Translations under genes and position numbers: made by a program
Assembly: GCA_012295275.1 (NCBI GenBank)
Contig: CM022678.1
Coordinates: 6,648,559-6,681,058 of the forward strand
Source of the DNA: Chrysomallon squamiferum
Taxonomy: Eukaryota; Mollusca; Gastropoda; Neomphalida; Peltospiridae
Direction of reading: 5' to 3'
Length of the DNA stretch: 32,500 nt
The notes under the pieces: model-generated
Told to the model about the DNA's origin: nothing
Databases searched by the model: none
The model's input: only the letters and a program-made list of their open reading frames with translations
Shown here: positions 8,673 to 24,248 of the stretch, one piece after another
How positions within the stretch are numbered: the first letter of the stretch is position 1
Layout of the letters: the number at the start of each line of letters is the position of its first letter

Positions 8673-10642
8673 CGTTTTTTTGTTCGCTAGAAAAATCGAA
8701 TCTGCGATGTATTTTATTTTTATGTTGTCATTTAAAATAACAAAGTGAATAAGGCATTAAGAAAATGATATTATTATCGAGAAATTTAATATCTACAGGG
8801 TTTTCTTTTTCGAGGTGTTACATTGTGTGTGTGTTGTTTATCTACCTTAATCGCGTTTTACAATCAATTGTTTCATTGCAACTGTTGACTCTTTAGAAAC
8901 AGTTCTGTGAGAATAAAAGATGACAGTAAGCTTTAATGAAGACCAGTGTCTCATAATTTGATCGTTGTGCATCTTAAATCAAGTCTGTTAAAAGTCTTTT
9001 TGTACATAATTATTTCATATTTCCCTTTTGGTAACAGGCACAAGAATAACATCCATAAGAAACGTGAATTCTTTTTTACACGTACCTTCTTGTTGATAGA
9101 TAATCACGTAACGATGACGTAATAAATATTTAAATAAATAACAAGGAGTGAATACCGGTTAAAAACAACAAACAAACGTAAATGGCTGAGTAACTTTATT
9201 TGTTACCTAATGAACTACTACGATTAACAAAGTAAATACCAGATGAGGTAAAATGCACATGTATTTATCATAGTTAACAATATTGAACAACAAATTATCT
9301 GATCCCTATGATTAATTGCAATATTTTTTTTTTATACAGCTAAATGAATTAAAGAAATAAACACTGACCTGCAACGATTTTTTTTTTTTTTTTTTTTTCA
9401 AAAGAAATATTTATTTTCACAAAACTGGCACACGGTGGTGCCTAAACAAAAAAAGGAGGAAAAACGATTCAAAAAAGAAAGCGTGAAGGAAAAGAAAGGG
9501 AAAAAAAAAAAAAAAAAAAAAAAAACGAAGAGAAAATACAGTGGTTGTCATTACTATTCCCTGAATTGTAATGTTTGAGAAAAATGAGATTTTGAGCAAA
9601 CGATTTGATGATATCGATGATTTTATTAAACATGCTGTTGTAAGTTAAAACACCAGTCCTTTCTGAATTTTCGTAAAATTAGTCTCGATTTAACTCCGAC
9701 TTGTATGCCTCTACGTAAACTACAAAGAGGTCGATAGTACAAATATTTTCTTATTTACGTCTGGCTAATTTTCAAAATTGATTTATATGATGCCAAATAA
9801 AACTGTTTAAGATAACTAATGTTACACATAATCAACTGGTTTTATAAGCAGTAATTTGTCATTGTTTTGGGTATATCGTTTGTTTTTTTACAGTTCGCCA
9901 TTTAATTATTGTTTTCTATAAAATATAAAACGTCACCATTTGCTCAAAATCTCTCATCCCAAATGAGGTAGTCTCCAAGTATTCGCAGACGTACAGTCCG
10001 CAATTTTGAAACAGAATTGAACGAAACCGTGTATCCACGAATACACCACAAAAAAAAAAAAAAAAAAAATGGCCGATGATTCAGCCAACCAAAAAAGTAT
10101 ACAAATCTGTACAAATATATGGTGAATATACACCCATATATTGCAAATCATCGAAGGCAGCCATATTGTATACAGAATTGTATACGTACATCACAATACA
10201 CTGCAAAGATTAAATAATAAATGTACATGAAGGCTGCATACCTGTTTCATTCGAGTATCCTACAGAGTTAGTTGTTGTCGATGCACCAGTAGTAACCGTC
10301 GTAGTAGTAGTAGTAGTAACAGTAGTAACAGTAACAAATAAAACTGTGACAGGATATTTAGTTATTGCAATTTTGAATGATTTAAAAATAATAATATTAA
10401 GAAGGCTGATTCAGAACAACAGAAAAACAAAAAAAAATAAATAAATAAATAAATAAATAAAATAAAATAAAATAAAATACAATAAAATAATTTGATAATA
10501 AATAACAAATTAATAATATGGTCCAACAACAAACTGCATGGATCCTGTTTGTGTAATGATAGGATACTCTTATAAAAAACAGGTAAGTGATCTTCAAAGG
10601 TGAACATGGTTTTCATTATGAAATATCAATTATAAATCAGAA

Positions 10643-10675
<33 letters not shown>

Positions 10676-11230
10676 TTAAAAGCAGTCTGTACTTTTATGA
10701 GTATTCTGTTCTTAATGTTTCCTCTATTTATGCTTTTAACTGACTCAATCATCCAGAGGAACTTAAAATAAATGAATGGCCTTCCCATAATCATCTAAAA
10801 AAAAAAAAAAAAAAAAAAGGAGAATATTTCTGTAACAATCAGTATCTCATTCATTATAATTATTGACTAATTTCAAATTTATAGCTTTTGTTCATTTATG
10901 ACAAAGAAATAACAACTGCACCTTCTGTGACCATCTCAAAATGAATAAGTATGTATATCAGTTTTTATTATAGATATTTCATTAAGATTTCCGTTTATTT
11001 TAATGTGAATCAGTTCAGAAACTATCAAAGCCTTACGTAATTAAATTTTTTAAAAAGATTAAATGTGAAGTTAGCCGAGAGAGAAATTTGTTTAAAAAAT
11101 AATATCTGCAGCTGTTAATTCACATTGTGACAATATTGAAGTACATAAACATTTTCAGTTACTGATTTTGAGCTATTTATAGGAACCAATCACATATTTG
11201 TTATTATTCTGACCATCCAGGAAACAACCC

Positions 11231-11470
11231 AATCAACAAACAGTAAATATTAACTGCGATAATCAATCCAGCAGTGTTCTCAGTACCAATCACCGAAGAG
11301 GAAATATAAACTTCCTAAACTATATTCTATTTTTTTTTTAATCATCCACAAATGAGCAATCAACAAACAAAAAAATATTAACTGCCAAAGACCACCAAGA
11401 AAAAAATGTTGAATAATTTCATCTTTTTTAAATAACAAATCAACAAACAGAAAATATTAACTGTCAAAAA
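11231..11470. repeat. Three dispersed copies of an AATCAACAAACA...ATATTAACTG motif
   Basis: AATCAACAAACA followed a few bases later by AATATTAACTG starts at 11231, 11358 and 11438. Spacing is 127 and 80 bp, so these are diverged copies of one short unit. Confidence 0.65.
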
Positions 11471-12149
11471 AAAAAAAAAAAAAATTAAAATTAAACAAAA
11501 TAATAATAAAAATGAAAAAAGAAAACTACAAATAATGATAGAAAATAAAAACAACACAAAAACCTATCAAGTAAAATGAACTTTTGGCAAGAATGCGTAG
11601 TTTGTAATTCTATATCACATTTACTTTTTGAAGAAACTGAACACAAATTATTGCCCTTTGGGGAAAATGCCAAAGTATGAAACATATTAATTCACCAGGA
11701 ATTTGTAACTGAAAAAAATAATCTCAAATTTCACCGGGATTAATATTTTTCACTTCATCAACATGTCATAGCCTGTGATACTCCAGAAGGAAAAAAACTA
11801 ACCTAAATTGTGTTTAAACAAAAAACATTTAAATTTTTTTTTTTTTAATGTTAATAAAGAAGAAATAATTAATGGATACGGAAATAAAAAAAAAATGTGC
11901 CTGTTTGTCAAAATCAAACGTTATATAAATTTGAAAAATAGATTTTAATTTTTTTTAAATAACTAAAAAAAAAAAAAAAATTAAAAAATATTATTAACTG
12001 ATATCTTTCATAATTTTATTAATTTTTAATATATTTTTTTTTTATTATAAAATTACAAATATTGCTTTGAAAACAGCCAAAAACATTTTGCTAATTTTAA
12101 CTCTTTTTTGACACTTTATTTCTGAATACACTTCTTCAAACCTTTCAGT

Positions 12150-12260
12150 GCAACAACACCATTTGGTCATTATCATTCTCTTGACCATCTGACCATCACT
12201 TTTTCAAAATAACAACTCTGTTTGGTCATTACCAATCACTTGACCAACTAACCATCACCT
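12150..12260. repeat. Two-copy TTTGGTCATTA / TTGACCA repeat
   Basis: Segments at about 12152-12199 and 12211-12257 share AACAAC, TTTGGTCATTA, CTTGACCA and ACCATCAC in the same order. TGGTCA and TGACCA are inverted within each copy. Confidence 0.65.
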
Positions 12261-12965
12261 GTGTCCAGTGACTGTCCAGAATCTACTTTCAGCACACTAA
12301 CCAGATATTATAGAAAAACTGTCCACATTCAGAAAAAAAAAAAAAAAAATGTTTCACCTGAATTATCTTCTTACATATAAACTATTAGTATTACATATTT
12401 CAAAACGATGCTAACTTCACATTTAACTTTTTAACAAGACTGAAAGTAATTTATAAAACTGACTTCAATATAATCTTAATTTTTGAAATTAAGGTGCAGA
12501 GCTATAGAATAATTTTGTTGAAAAAAAGGACCCAGCTGTGACATATAAACTCGTCATTGTTATAGAAAAATTCTTAAAAATTATTTTCGCACAGTAAAAA
12601 CATCATTACCCTCCTTCAGTATTCCAGTTGACTGAAAACCTAAAGAGTTTTATTTAATTTCTTATTTTCATAATCCTAAAGAAATTTTTTCTTATTTATT
12701 TTAAAAAAGCACACGATTCATCTGAGCTGCCATATTTCATTTTACTCAAGTCCTCTGGATTAATGATCCGATATGGCCAAAAATCTTGCTTGAACGCAGT
12801 AGAAGAATAAGAACAAATTTTTAATTTAAAACCTTCAATTCCTATCTCAAGTTTCATTCAATCGTACTCTTCCAAAGTTTTTTCTGGACAGATATAATTT
12901 TCTTATTTTATAACATACTTGACAATGATCACCATGTTCATTGTGAAAATTCTGTGTGTACAGTT

Positions 12966-13019
<54 letters not shown>
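12966..13019. repeat. (TA)n-(TG)n-(TA)n microsatellite
   Basis: TA, then GT, then TA runs. Confidence 0.92.
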
Positions 13020-13020
<1 letters not shown>

Positions 13021-13341
13021 AAAACAAAGAAGAATAAAAAAAGCAATGTACAGTTTTCATATATGCACATACAAGCATTTATATATATGTAAAAAGAAGG
13101 AAAGAAAAAAATATGAATATTCATGGCAGTTCTCCACCAATCAAAAATAAGCTGCCTGTGCATGACCTGTGACCCCTATCTGCTCCTGAGTGCATTGAAG
13201 TACATGAAATCTTGAAAGCTTTGCATAATTCAGTCTAGTGAACTTGTAGTAACATGTCAGCCCTTTTAGTGCCAGGTGTCAGATACGTTACAGTGTTAAT
13301 TTAGTGATTTAATAACTGTTTGTACTTATTATGTCAATTGA

Positions 13342-13342
13342 C

Positions 13343-13383
<41 letters not shown>

Positions 13384-13592
13384 CAAGTGGAGAATTATTA
13401 CTTGAATTCTGTATTATACATATCTTTATTTTCATCATCATCATCATCTTAATTAATCAGCTGATATTTTTCCATAATCTGAGTTCCTTGCATATGAACA
13501 GAGACAAGAAAAGTTTGAGTAGAAAACAAATATCCCTAGCCATCAAAAAAAAAAAAATAATAATAATAAATAAAAATAAAAAAAAAAATAAA

Positions 13593-13636
<44 letters not shown>

Positions 13637-13640
13637 TAAG
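13342..13640. repeat. (AAT)n pair with A-rich spacer
   Basis: AAT at 13342-13381 and again at about 13590-13636, with unique sequence and an A-rich stretch between. Confidence 0.88.
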
Positions 13641-13933
13641 TAAATAAATAAACATAAAATAAATAAAAAATAGTCACATTATGACGATTATGATTCTGAT
13701 TCAAGCTTCAAGTGTTTTGATGACACTAAAAGGGTTAACTCAAATTAATATCAGAATTTCACAGATAACAACAAATCAGCAATGCTAATATACAAACTTG
13801 TAGTAAGAGGTAGAATTAAATGAACCTGTAAAAGGTAAAGATGAGATGGGGGGGAGCAGTATATTAATAAACATTATTTATATTGATAAATTTCCTTTTT
13901 TATTATTAGAGAGGTAGAGACGAATAAAATTTA

Positions 13934-13935
<2 letters not shown>

Positions 13936-13971
<36 letters not shown>
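13936..13971. repeat. Poly(T) run of 36
   Basis: An uninterrupted T run with no recognisable element body beside it. Confidence 0.9.
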
Positions 13972-13972
<1 letters not shown>

Positions 13973-14286
13973 GAAATGTAAAATTGGTCTAACTGTAAGT
14001 GCTTTATAATAAATATAAAATTTATTTTGTCAAAATAATTTACCTTCTGTAAACTTCTTACAGTTTGACCAACCAAAATATTATAAAGGATAAAAAAAAA
14101 AAAAATAAAAATAAAACAATTAAACTCATCATAATTTGACCAGAGGTATGTTTATGTTTAAAAGGAGCAATGTTAAATATATACATAACTTTACCGACAC
14201 AGAATGAACCCTTGCAAGATTCTAGCAAAAATATAAATGCATCAAGTAATCGCATACATCTTTATCACATCTCACTACAAAAGTGG

Positions 14287-14322
<36 letters not shown>

Positions 14323-17068
14323 ATATGAGCAGAGGTTACAGGGTAACAATCATACACAAATATAATAAAAGGCCTCCAATAAAACTCATTTTTATATCCC
14401 GTTTTATTATCAATGACTGCTCCCTTGTTATTACTTCCTTTGCCCACTCTAAGACATACTTGGAAACTGAAAACGTCTATTCAGTTTTATATTTTATTTT
14501 CAGGTCTTATTTTTTTCAAAAGTAATAGTTATTATTATAGTTTTTTTAACTTTTTTTTTTTTTTAATTGTTATTACTTTGAATATATAATGATGTCATGA
14601 TTCATAAACGGCTTTTAAAACAGCAAATCAGTGAAAACAAGGGAACAGTCAAAAATCAATTCACTGCCTGGTGTCACGTGATCAATATAGAAAGCCATTA
14701 TGGCGCTAGTCTACTATATTTAAAAATAATAATAATAAAACAAAATAAAATAAACGTTTCCACAAGTATATACGACAGTAGTAACATGAAGATACATAAA
14801 GGTCACACACAACAGTAACACAAGAAATAAAATCTCAGCTAAATAGGGTCGAGACAATTATATTCTTTCAGTGAATTTAACAAAGTTAATTAACTATGTA
14901 ACAGTGGTAAAAATTAGAACATTAAGAACACGTTACCATGAGAACAATACAAAATGTACTCAAACGAAGAACATTCTCTTTAGATAATCTCAAGTGTTAA
15001 CAAAATATATTCTGATTATAATATAGTAACGTACTAACCTCATTAATATCTTGATGGCAGGGTTATCTTCCTTCCATTATAATGATATGAATATCATACA
15101 GAATTATCCTCCTTTAATTACAGTTAATTTACAAATGTATTTAAAATGAATTAATTGCTGGAAAAAAAAAAAAAAATCTAATTAAAATAAAATAAAGCAA
15201 AACGATTATTAATCATAAAATTTAAAGATTTAAATAATTAAAAGTAAATAAAGTTATCTCCCTTCGATTACAAGGATTATAATTATCGAAAATGTATACA
15301 TATTAAAAAGAAATAAATTGCCAAAACAATAAATTTTTGCTTTATTCACTGAAAGAATAAAACTGCCACAAAAATACTAATAGAAAATGCAAGAAGCCAA
15401 AAATATAATAATAATAAAAAAAAGTGTTATTTATATTACATCAAGACATCGAAAAACCACCATTAATCTGTTTTTGCTTGTAATTTCCTCCAACAAACAT
15501 TGAGCAACAAGTTTATTTTTTCTTTCTTACTACTGCACCTTACACCGGTCACTGAGTAATCGTAACTTGTTCGTAAATGTATCAACAACGTTAACAGATA
15601 ATTTGTAACAGAACATGCGCCATTTTCAGTTAATCATTATTTTGATTTGGGTTAATGTAACACACATATTAGTACAACGAAATTAAGCTGTTAGAATTAA
15701 GCATAAATGATGATAATAATAATCATAAAGGGCAAAATTGTAGCATGATCGTAGCGAATAATTATTACAATAATATTTAATTATTTGCGTAAGTTTTTCT
15801 TAATAATAATAATAATAATAAATGAAGAAAAAATGAAAAAAATGGTTAGAACGCTGATGATCTAACCATTATCCTGAATACACGATCATTATTTAAAGAA
15901 AAATAATAATTCCTCATTTATAAATGTCTTTAGACGAGAAAACTATATTAAGCTCTGTCCACTAACATTACCACAAAATCAGTGATTCTGTTATTTTAAT
16001 TGAAAAAAAACAACAACAACAACAAAATGCCAACCAGTAATACACAATATACAGGACCATGCCACAGTAAAAAATTTAGCCAATAAAAGAAATGAAAATA
16101 TATAAGTGATACACCTAACAATGAAATGAGACAAATTTAACAATTTATGGAGAATGTGATTATACACGGAAACTACAAAACAACAATGTTAATTCAAAAT
16201 CAGCACTATTATGTGTGAGATATATATATGTATAATATGTAAAAGAATTTTAAAAAAATGAAGATTACCCTAAAAAAAAAAGCATTCTGATACAAAAACA
16301 AATTCTATTTCTGTATCGCTGACTTGCATTTCTTAATCTGCCCTTTCATTCATTTAATTTGCTATGATTTTTGCTTTGAATTTTTTTTTTTTTTAATGGG
16401 ATCTGGTATTTTCTGGACATTAATAAAATATACAAATTGTCAAAAATTCAAATATATGATTACAATAAACTGTAAAACCATTGCTGTCACTTTTAAAACT
16501 GAAATATCCCAAACAAAGTAAAATGATATCAAAACATGAAACAAATATTCACCTTCATAATAGTCTGTTTAGTCTGACTGATATTAATTCTTAGAATCGT
16601 AGTAAATAATGATTCTACTTTTATAAAATTAAAGAAACAACAAAATATATATATATATATTTCCATCCTATTATCTAACCAACAACTCCTGACATGAATA
16701 TTAGGACTTCAACGACAACAGAACAAACTATACACCAATGTATATATCCTTTAGCCTTATATTTCCATAGCAAACCCAGTGTATATTTATAATGATTAAA
16801 CTAAAATACATGGAAGAAGACCAAAAAAAAAAAAAAAAATGTGCAGAAGTAAAATGAAAAATAAAAGCTACATTATGACAGTGATAAAGGGACACAAACG
16901 TGGTGGGTGTGGCAAAAAGCGCCCTCTTGTTAAAACAAGGCCCACTACTGGAAATACTCGGAAACTACTGCCATTTCACCGGTTGCTATTCAACTCCATG
17001 ACAACCAGATCTGAACGCTCTGCTGTGAACAGCTGTGGTCATCTCAGAACCAGAGACATTAAGTTGAT
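13972..17068. other. Gene-free AT-rich interval
   Basis: I find no supported gene. It includes a TA run at 14291-14320 and A-rich tracts. The only GC-richer patch is about 16880-17065; its frame reads through plain sequence into the AAT array and has no domain I recognise. Confidence 0.55.
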
Positions 17069-17102
17069 TAATAATAATAATAATAATAATATTAATAATA
17101 AT

Positions 17103-17200
<98 letters not shown>

Positions 17201-17290
17201 TAATAATAATCATAATAATAATAATATTAATAATAATAATGATAATAATAACAATAATAATAATCATAATAATAATAATAATAATAATAA
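17069..17290. repeat. Long (AAT)n array
   Basis: About 74 triplets, mostly AAT with ATT, AAC and CAT interruptions. It yields a spurious poly-Asn frame on + and poly-Ile on -. Confidence 0.95.
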
Positions 17291-18258
17291 AAAAACAAAC
17301 CAAAAAAAAAAAAGTAAAAAAACAACAACAGAAAACAGAAAAAATAAGAAAAACAAATAAGGTAATAAACACCAATATCTTTAATGGAGATAAAAAAAAA
17401 TAAAAAAAGTAAAAATTATATTACTAATAATGTATTTTCTTAAATTTCATATACTTTCATATTTAGTTTATTATTGTATTTCAAATTTTTTTCACACACA
17501 CACAAACAAACAAAAATAGTAATAATAAAACAATTAAAAAAATTAATAATAAAATAATAAATAAATAAATAATAAAAATAAAATAAAGAAAAGGAAAACA
17601 GTCTTAATGCCACTGGTTTCTGAGAGAGAGCTGCATGCTGTAATGAACTAGTTGTCATGGTAACACAGACAGACAAAACCACTCCATAACTCTAAAAGAA
17701 AACGTAAGCAAGAATATAAATAACTGTTAATGGACAGAAAATCAAAATGTTTGACAGTTGTATGGTTAGTAGTTTTTGTTTCAGATTATTTATTACAGTG
17801 ACAATAATTAAAAAAAAAAAAAAAATCAGAAGTAATATTTAACCTGTATTTATTTTTGAAAATTTAATTTTAGCTATAAAGCTTTAATATGAAGTAAATA
17901 ACCTTTATTATTTTAGTATTTCTTTTATTTATTTCTTTATTTATTTAGCTGTAGTGGTATTTTTAGTTTTATTTTTGTAACACTAAGAAAAGCAGAAAAG
18001 TAACTATGCCAAAGAAATGTAACAAAGCTATCAAAATAAATCAGCCTGTCTTTGGTGCATTTAAAAATATTTAAAAACCCAGTAATAATAGTCGTAACAA
18101 TATTCAAAATATAATGTAACAATTTCTGAAAACAATTTAACCTTGAGCTTCTAAAAAACAAAAAACAAAAACATTTGAAAAACAGATCTGGGGTAACAAA
18201 ACACTTAAAATTAGAAGATTTTTTTACTCTGTTTTAAATGTACAATTATAAATTTAAA

Positions 18259-18292
<34 letters not shown>

Positions 18293-19694
18293 CATTAAAA
18301 CCACTAACTACTTCCTTTTAAAAAGAAAAAAAAAATTATCCTTGTTAAATTTTTTTTCAGTTAATTATTATAAAAGTATTATAAAAAAAAGAAAGAAAAA
18401 AAAATCTTAACATTAAATTTTTTATTTTTTTTAGAAGAAACTTCACAAAAAATGGAAACAGAAGACAGCTAATTTGAATCAATTCCAAAATGCCATTTAA
18501 TTTTTATTTTATTAACAATTAACAAACATTTATTTTTTTTCGTAATGCTAATGTTTGAGAAAATAAAAAATAATATTACTTCCGCTAACCATTAAAATAT
18601 TTTGCAATTATCAGCAAGTCCAAAATCACAGACATAACGACCGAAATATCAAATTAACACAACTTTAACCCCCTGGTGGCAAGTCAAGGTAGATAATCAA
18701 GACCAGTTCTTAATAATGCTTTGTTCAAAAAGTGCTTCCATGATATACAAGCTGTATAATGTGTCTCTATGGTTGTTACCACACAAATGGAAACAGAAAA
18801 AAAAAAAATATATATATATATATATATATTAAAATCCCTGCCTTGGAGAAAATTTAAGATCCTTTTGATAAAAAGTGTCTTGTAAAAGTGTAAGAAGATT
18901 CGTGCATATGTGAATATTTATGACCAGGACGAACAACTTGTAAGGAGGTAGTGAAGATCTGACTTCAAGACAGTTATTTCAAAAAAAAATAATAATAATA
19001 ATAAATTATTTTATATTTGTAGATTTTAAAATATCTAAATATTGTTCTTTTTTTTCCCTGAATTCTGTTATATAAAAAAAAAAAAAAACCTGAGTTTTTA
19101 CAAGAACAAATTTAAAAAAAAAATAAAACTAAAAAAAAAATTAAATTAAATAAAATAAAAATGTCAACTAATGATGTTAGTTGGACTTTTTTTTTTTACA
19201 GTGAAACCTGCCTAAACGAGACATCATGAAACGATTGTTATATTTCAGTTTAGAAGAGAGATCCAAATATCGAGGGTTAAAATACAGAGTTATTTCCCTT
19301 GGTGGAGTAACTCTGAAACCACAAAAGATGTTATGAAAATTGTTAAGTTTAAGCAAGTTTTTGTTTAAATCAGGGTTCAGTTTAGGCAGTTTTTCACTGT
19401 GCATGTATATCTATATAATAATTACAGTCTAAATTTAACAATTATTAGTTACAGAACATTAGCCAATCAAAGCAGAGTACAAGTGTTATTTAAAGTTGTT
19501 ATGTGTGAACAAACCTTTAGATGATTAACACACTAAATATCTGAATGGTGAAAATGTTTGTTAACAGCCATAATTAATTATGTGAGATATAATAATTTTA
19601 ATAAAGAAGGAAGAAAATAACAGATAAATAAATGTATTGTTACTATATTTATCAGTTCAAAACTTGGTAAAAATGAGGTAGTAGGGTATAAAAA

Positions 19695-19733
<39 letters not shown>

Positions 19734-20932
19734 TGTTACAATTTTCTAAAACTGTCAGAATATTTATTAGTAGATGAAAAACATTAAAAAAAAAAATAAA
19801 TACCCTGATTATTTTTGTAATGGTAAAAAAAAAAATAATATGCTTGATGTCGCAGAGTATACCCGATTATTCTTGATTTTAAAAAGAATAAAAAATAAAA
19901 TAAAATAAAATACAAAATAAATAACAAATTCTGAAGGAATATTTCAGGTTTTTTGAGACCTTGTTACTGTGCATATTTCATTCTGACAGGTTTAAATATA
20001 TATATTTATATTTTATTTTTTTTAACATATGGAAAAAAAATAAAATAAAAACTGAATATAATATTTAGTTTTTCTTATTTTCCTATTTTTGTTTTTTATG
20101 TTTTTAATATATTTGTTTTCTCTCCATTTTTCATTAAATATTTACTTTTTTCACTCCTTCAAATAAACATTTTAAGTTTTTCACATTATAATTGTTTTGT
20201 TTTCCATTCTAATAAATATTTATTTTTTCCTTCAACATGTTTTTTTTTTTTTTTTTTTTAACTTTTGCAATATCAGAACTTCCTGGTTTCAAATTTTTAT
20301 AATTTAAAATTGTTTTTATATCTCTTTAGTTCCTGAATCAATAACTAACCAAGAATTAAAAAAATCAGTTTCACAAACTGAATAGTAATAAAAAAAAAAT
20401 ACATTACTTTATTATTTTCTCAAGTGTCTAGATTTTAAAAGATTTTTGATGAAAATCACACAAATAATGGCTGGATGAGCCTATGCACAGTAACAAAAGA
20501 TATTTTCAAAACAAAAAAAAAATAAATAAAAAAAAATAATAATAATAAAGGAAAGAAATGTTAGTGGATATGAAAAACAAATGTATAATTTGCATTTTCA
20601 GTGCTTTTAAAAGTTCCTGAGAATTTAGGTTACCTGAAGGACAAGAAAATCTTTGTTTTTTTATAACTGTTAAACAGATGGACAGACAGACAGACAGATA
20701 AACTGTCCACTGAAATTATTTAGCAGTACAGAAGTAGAAACAATCAGAATAAAAGGATTAAAAAAAAAAAAAAAAAAAAAAATTAAAATTTTGAAAAGAA
20801 AACAAAAATTATTAAAAAAATAAAACATCTGTTTATTTTTATAGTAAAAGAATTCTCAAAATATTTAGATATAAACATGTATGTATATATATAAAACTTA
20901 ACTTTCTGTTGTATATAATTGGGTCTTTTGCT

Positions 20933-20973
<41 letters not shown>

Positions 20974-21565
20974 GGTATCATTGAACTGTCTCTCTCATTT
21001 CCTTTCATTTTATATTCAAATATAATGTTTGAAACTATTTATTTTTGGAAAAAAAAAAAAAAATCCACCAAAATGCAAAGAGTAAAATGTAAAGAAATAT
21101 AGGTTAACTGGTACTCAAGATATGCTTAGTCAAAAGTGGAAGCAAAAATAAGGACCAGTAGATGATTTTGGCCTTTTGTTAATAATAAAAAAAAAAAAAA
21201 TATGAAAACATTCCTGTTGTCATGACAACCAAGACAGAACCATTACCTCACCATAATGCAACAAAACATATAAAGCTAATAAACCAAGTAGGAACTACAC
21301 TGACTAAAACAGATAGGTACAATATATTCTTAAAAAAATAAAACAATGAAATTCAACATAATGTACATGTATGAACAAAAACAATGAATGAGAGCAATAA
21401 TAAAGATAATATATTCTACACAACAGTATTTCATAATGAGGTAGCTTTAATTGAAGACTGTATCATACAAAAACAAAAGTAGTTGTTTAGAAAAAATTCT
21501 CTTGAGTAGCATAGGTAGGTTTTACTAAAATAGTCACATGAAAGAGTTTAGTTTTTCTTAAATTA

Positions 21566-21605
<40 letters not shown>

Positions 21606-22776
21606 CATTATTAACGCAAAAAATCCACTCTTTTGGCTTTTTAAAAAGAAATTAATTACATTTATTAATTATAATTTAATTAATAAATTTAAAGAAAATA
21701 TTTTCGGAAAATGGCAGACCACGATGGTACCAATATTAAAGTTTCTCGTCCCTCAACCAAAACCGATATAACTTAATCTTTAAAATTGTGAAACAAAATG
21801 GCTGCCTGTCTTACAACTCTTTCATGCGACTCATTTATAAGTATTTACCAGTAATCATTAACTCTGCTTATGACTCAAGATAAAATCATCAACAATACAT
21901 CATCATCCACAAAATAGTAAAAGAAATTTAAAAAAACAAACAAACATGGTTAATAAACAGATTATTAATAACAGCACAGTATGAAATAAATCTTTGTAAT
22001 ACATTGGACTCTGTTATGGCTTTAAGCTAGACACATTGTTAGTTGAAACTAAAACAGAAATTCTGTACAAAAATCGATGACAATATCTATAATAATATTA
22101 TACACATTAACTACAAGTATGCAATGACAAACAGGAATAATATAAAAAAAATGAAATACGTTATGTATTGAACTAACTATAAAAAGTTAAAAGAAGAAAA
22201 TACAAAGAAAAAAGAAAAAAAAAAATAAAAAAATAAAAATAAAATAAAAATATTGACACCGGTTTGTATATTTGATGTTATTGTGATGTCTGCACAATAA
22301 AATATCAAATAACGAATGGGTTGTGCAAAACGGCTGCACATGAAATTACACTGGATTAAGGAATGAAACAAAAATATTTTTAAAATTAAATTAAAATGAC
22401 AAATGAAACATTATAAACAAGAAAGCTGCATATGAAATAAAACTGTTTGTTATTGAAAAAAAAAAACCCAATAAAATGATGTAATGAAATATCATATACA
22501 AGAAAACTGCGTATGAAATTTAAACTAGATATGATGGAAAAAATGTGATAATAATAATAATAATAATAACATTAATACTAATAAAGTGACTCATGAAATA
22601 CTAAATATAAGAAAAACTCGAAAAACTATGCTGACATATGGGAAAAATTATTAATAAGAAAAGTAATAATAATGAAAAATGATATTATATATATCGTACA
22701 GTAAAGATGTAATTAGTTATTCTTTTTGAAACAGAACAGTAAAGATTTTTAAGAGGAAGGTAAATAATTATAATCT

Positions 22777-22817
<41 letters not shown>

Positions 22818-23411
22818 TTGAATCTAATCAAATGAAACCAGTCAGATGATATTAAACTAAAACTGTTAAAGTTTATTAACACTTCTTCTAAGTAACCAAT
22901 CAGAACAGAGAACAGAATGAACCAATGGAAACAAACGATACAGTTTAGTAACGAAACAAACCTCCATTAAAATGTCATGTCTCATATGCTCCATATCAAA
23001 GAAAAGGAAATTAAAAAAGAAAAAAAAAAAGGAGAATATATATATATATCTATAAATTATTTTTCTCCTTTTTTTTTTTTTTAACAAGTGAATTGAAGAG
23101 CTTACATTTATAAACAGAGTTATGTAACTTGAATAAGTAATGTGACTTGAATGATAAACATATTATATATATAATTTTTATCATATTTTCTGATATAAGA
23201 ATTCAAGGTACATAACTCCTGAACCTGATTTTAAAGCCCTGAGATTATCAATAATATACTGCTGTTTATTTTATTATATAAGAAATGTTATTAATATTAA
23301 TATTATTATTTTTTATTTTTTATTATTTTTTTTTTTCGGCTTTTAAAAATAATAACAATAAAGAAACCCTAAAAGTCATTCATGAAATATATGTAAATTA
23401 ATAAATTAACG

Positions 23412-23445
<34 letters not shown>

Positions 23446-24200
23446 AAATTTCACTTAATACTTTTTATAACTATCCACACTTTCCTTTCTTTAACGATAA
23501 GAAAAGAGTCATTTATCATAATAAAATAATAATACACTTTTCTTGTAGATTTAAAATTTAAAACAAAAACATTTAACAAAACACATTCTTAAAAATCAAA
23601 CAAAACATCTATCAACATTTATATTTTCAATCCATTAACTCTAACAATAGTAAATTTAATTAAAACAGTAATAAAAAATAAAATGATAATGAGACTTTTC
23701 ATACCTAAAAATCCAACAATGGACTGATCCAGCAATTAAAATCGGGGCGTCTTATGAGAAATGAAGGGGTGGAAGGGTTGTAAAAACATAACAGCACTAC
23801 GAATATGATTGTAAATGTTTACAATAATGAATTTCTCTCACCGGATGTTATCAGAATGTTTGATCAGCCGCACAAACTTATCAGTAATATTTTCTTACAG
23901 ATCTACGTTTGTAAATTAAAAACAAAAAGAAATGGCAATGAAATCAATCTAAATTAAAAAGGACATTTTTGTTAGAAACCATTTCAAGAATTTCATCCCT
24001 CTCAGAATTCTTGTAATAGCAAGTCCAAGATTTACTTTATATATTTATTTATTTTTGAACCATTTTGAAGAATGTATTATATTTATACCTATATCTAGCT
24101 ATCTATATATAGATAAATATAGATATAAATATATATATATATACATAAAAATACACACATCTGGTTTGAAAATGTTATTTTTCCTAGACTAAATTCAGGA

Positions 24201-24248
<48 letters not shown>

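Larger units (their letters stand above)
8731..12960. other. Gene-free AT-rich interval
   Basis: I see no exon with conserved content on either strand. It holds poly(A)/poly(T) runs (for example 9380-9399, 9501-9525, T28 at 10645-10672), a GTA run near 10300, and small degenerate duplications near 11231-11470 and 12150-12260. All open frames are short and biased to homopolymer codons. Confidence 0.6.

Noticed and set aside
16986-17375. Frames of poly-Asn (+) and poly-Ile (-) around the AAT array
   Set aside because: Pure translation of a trinucleotide repeat; no recognisable domain in the flanking codons.
21711-21776. 21-codon frame starting AAAATGGCAGACCAC
   Set aside because: Short, with no splice or conservation evidence; expected by chance in 32 kb.
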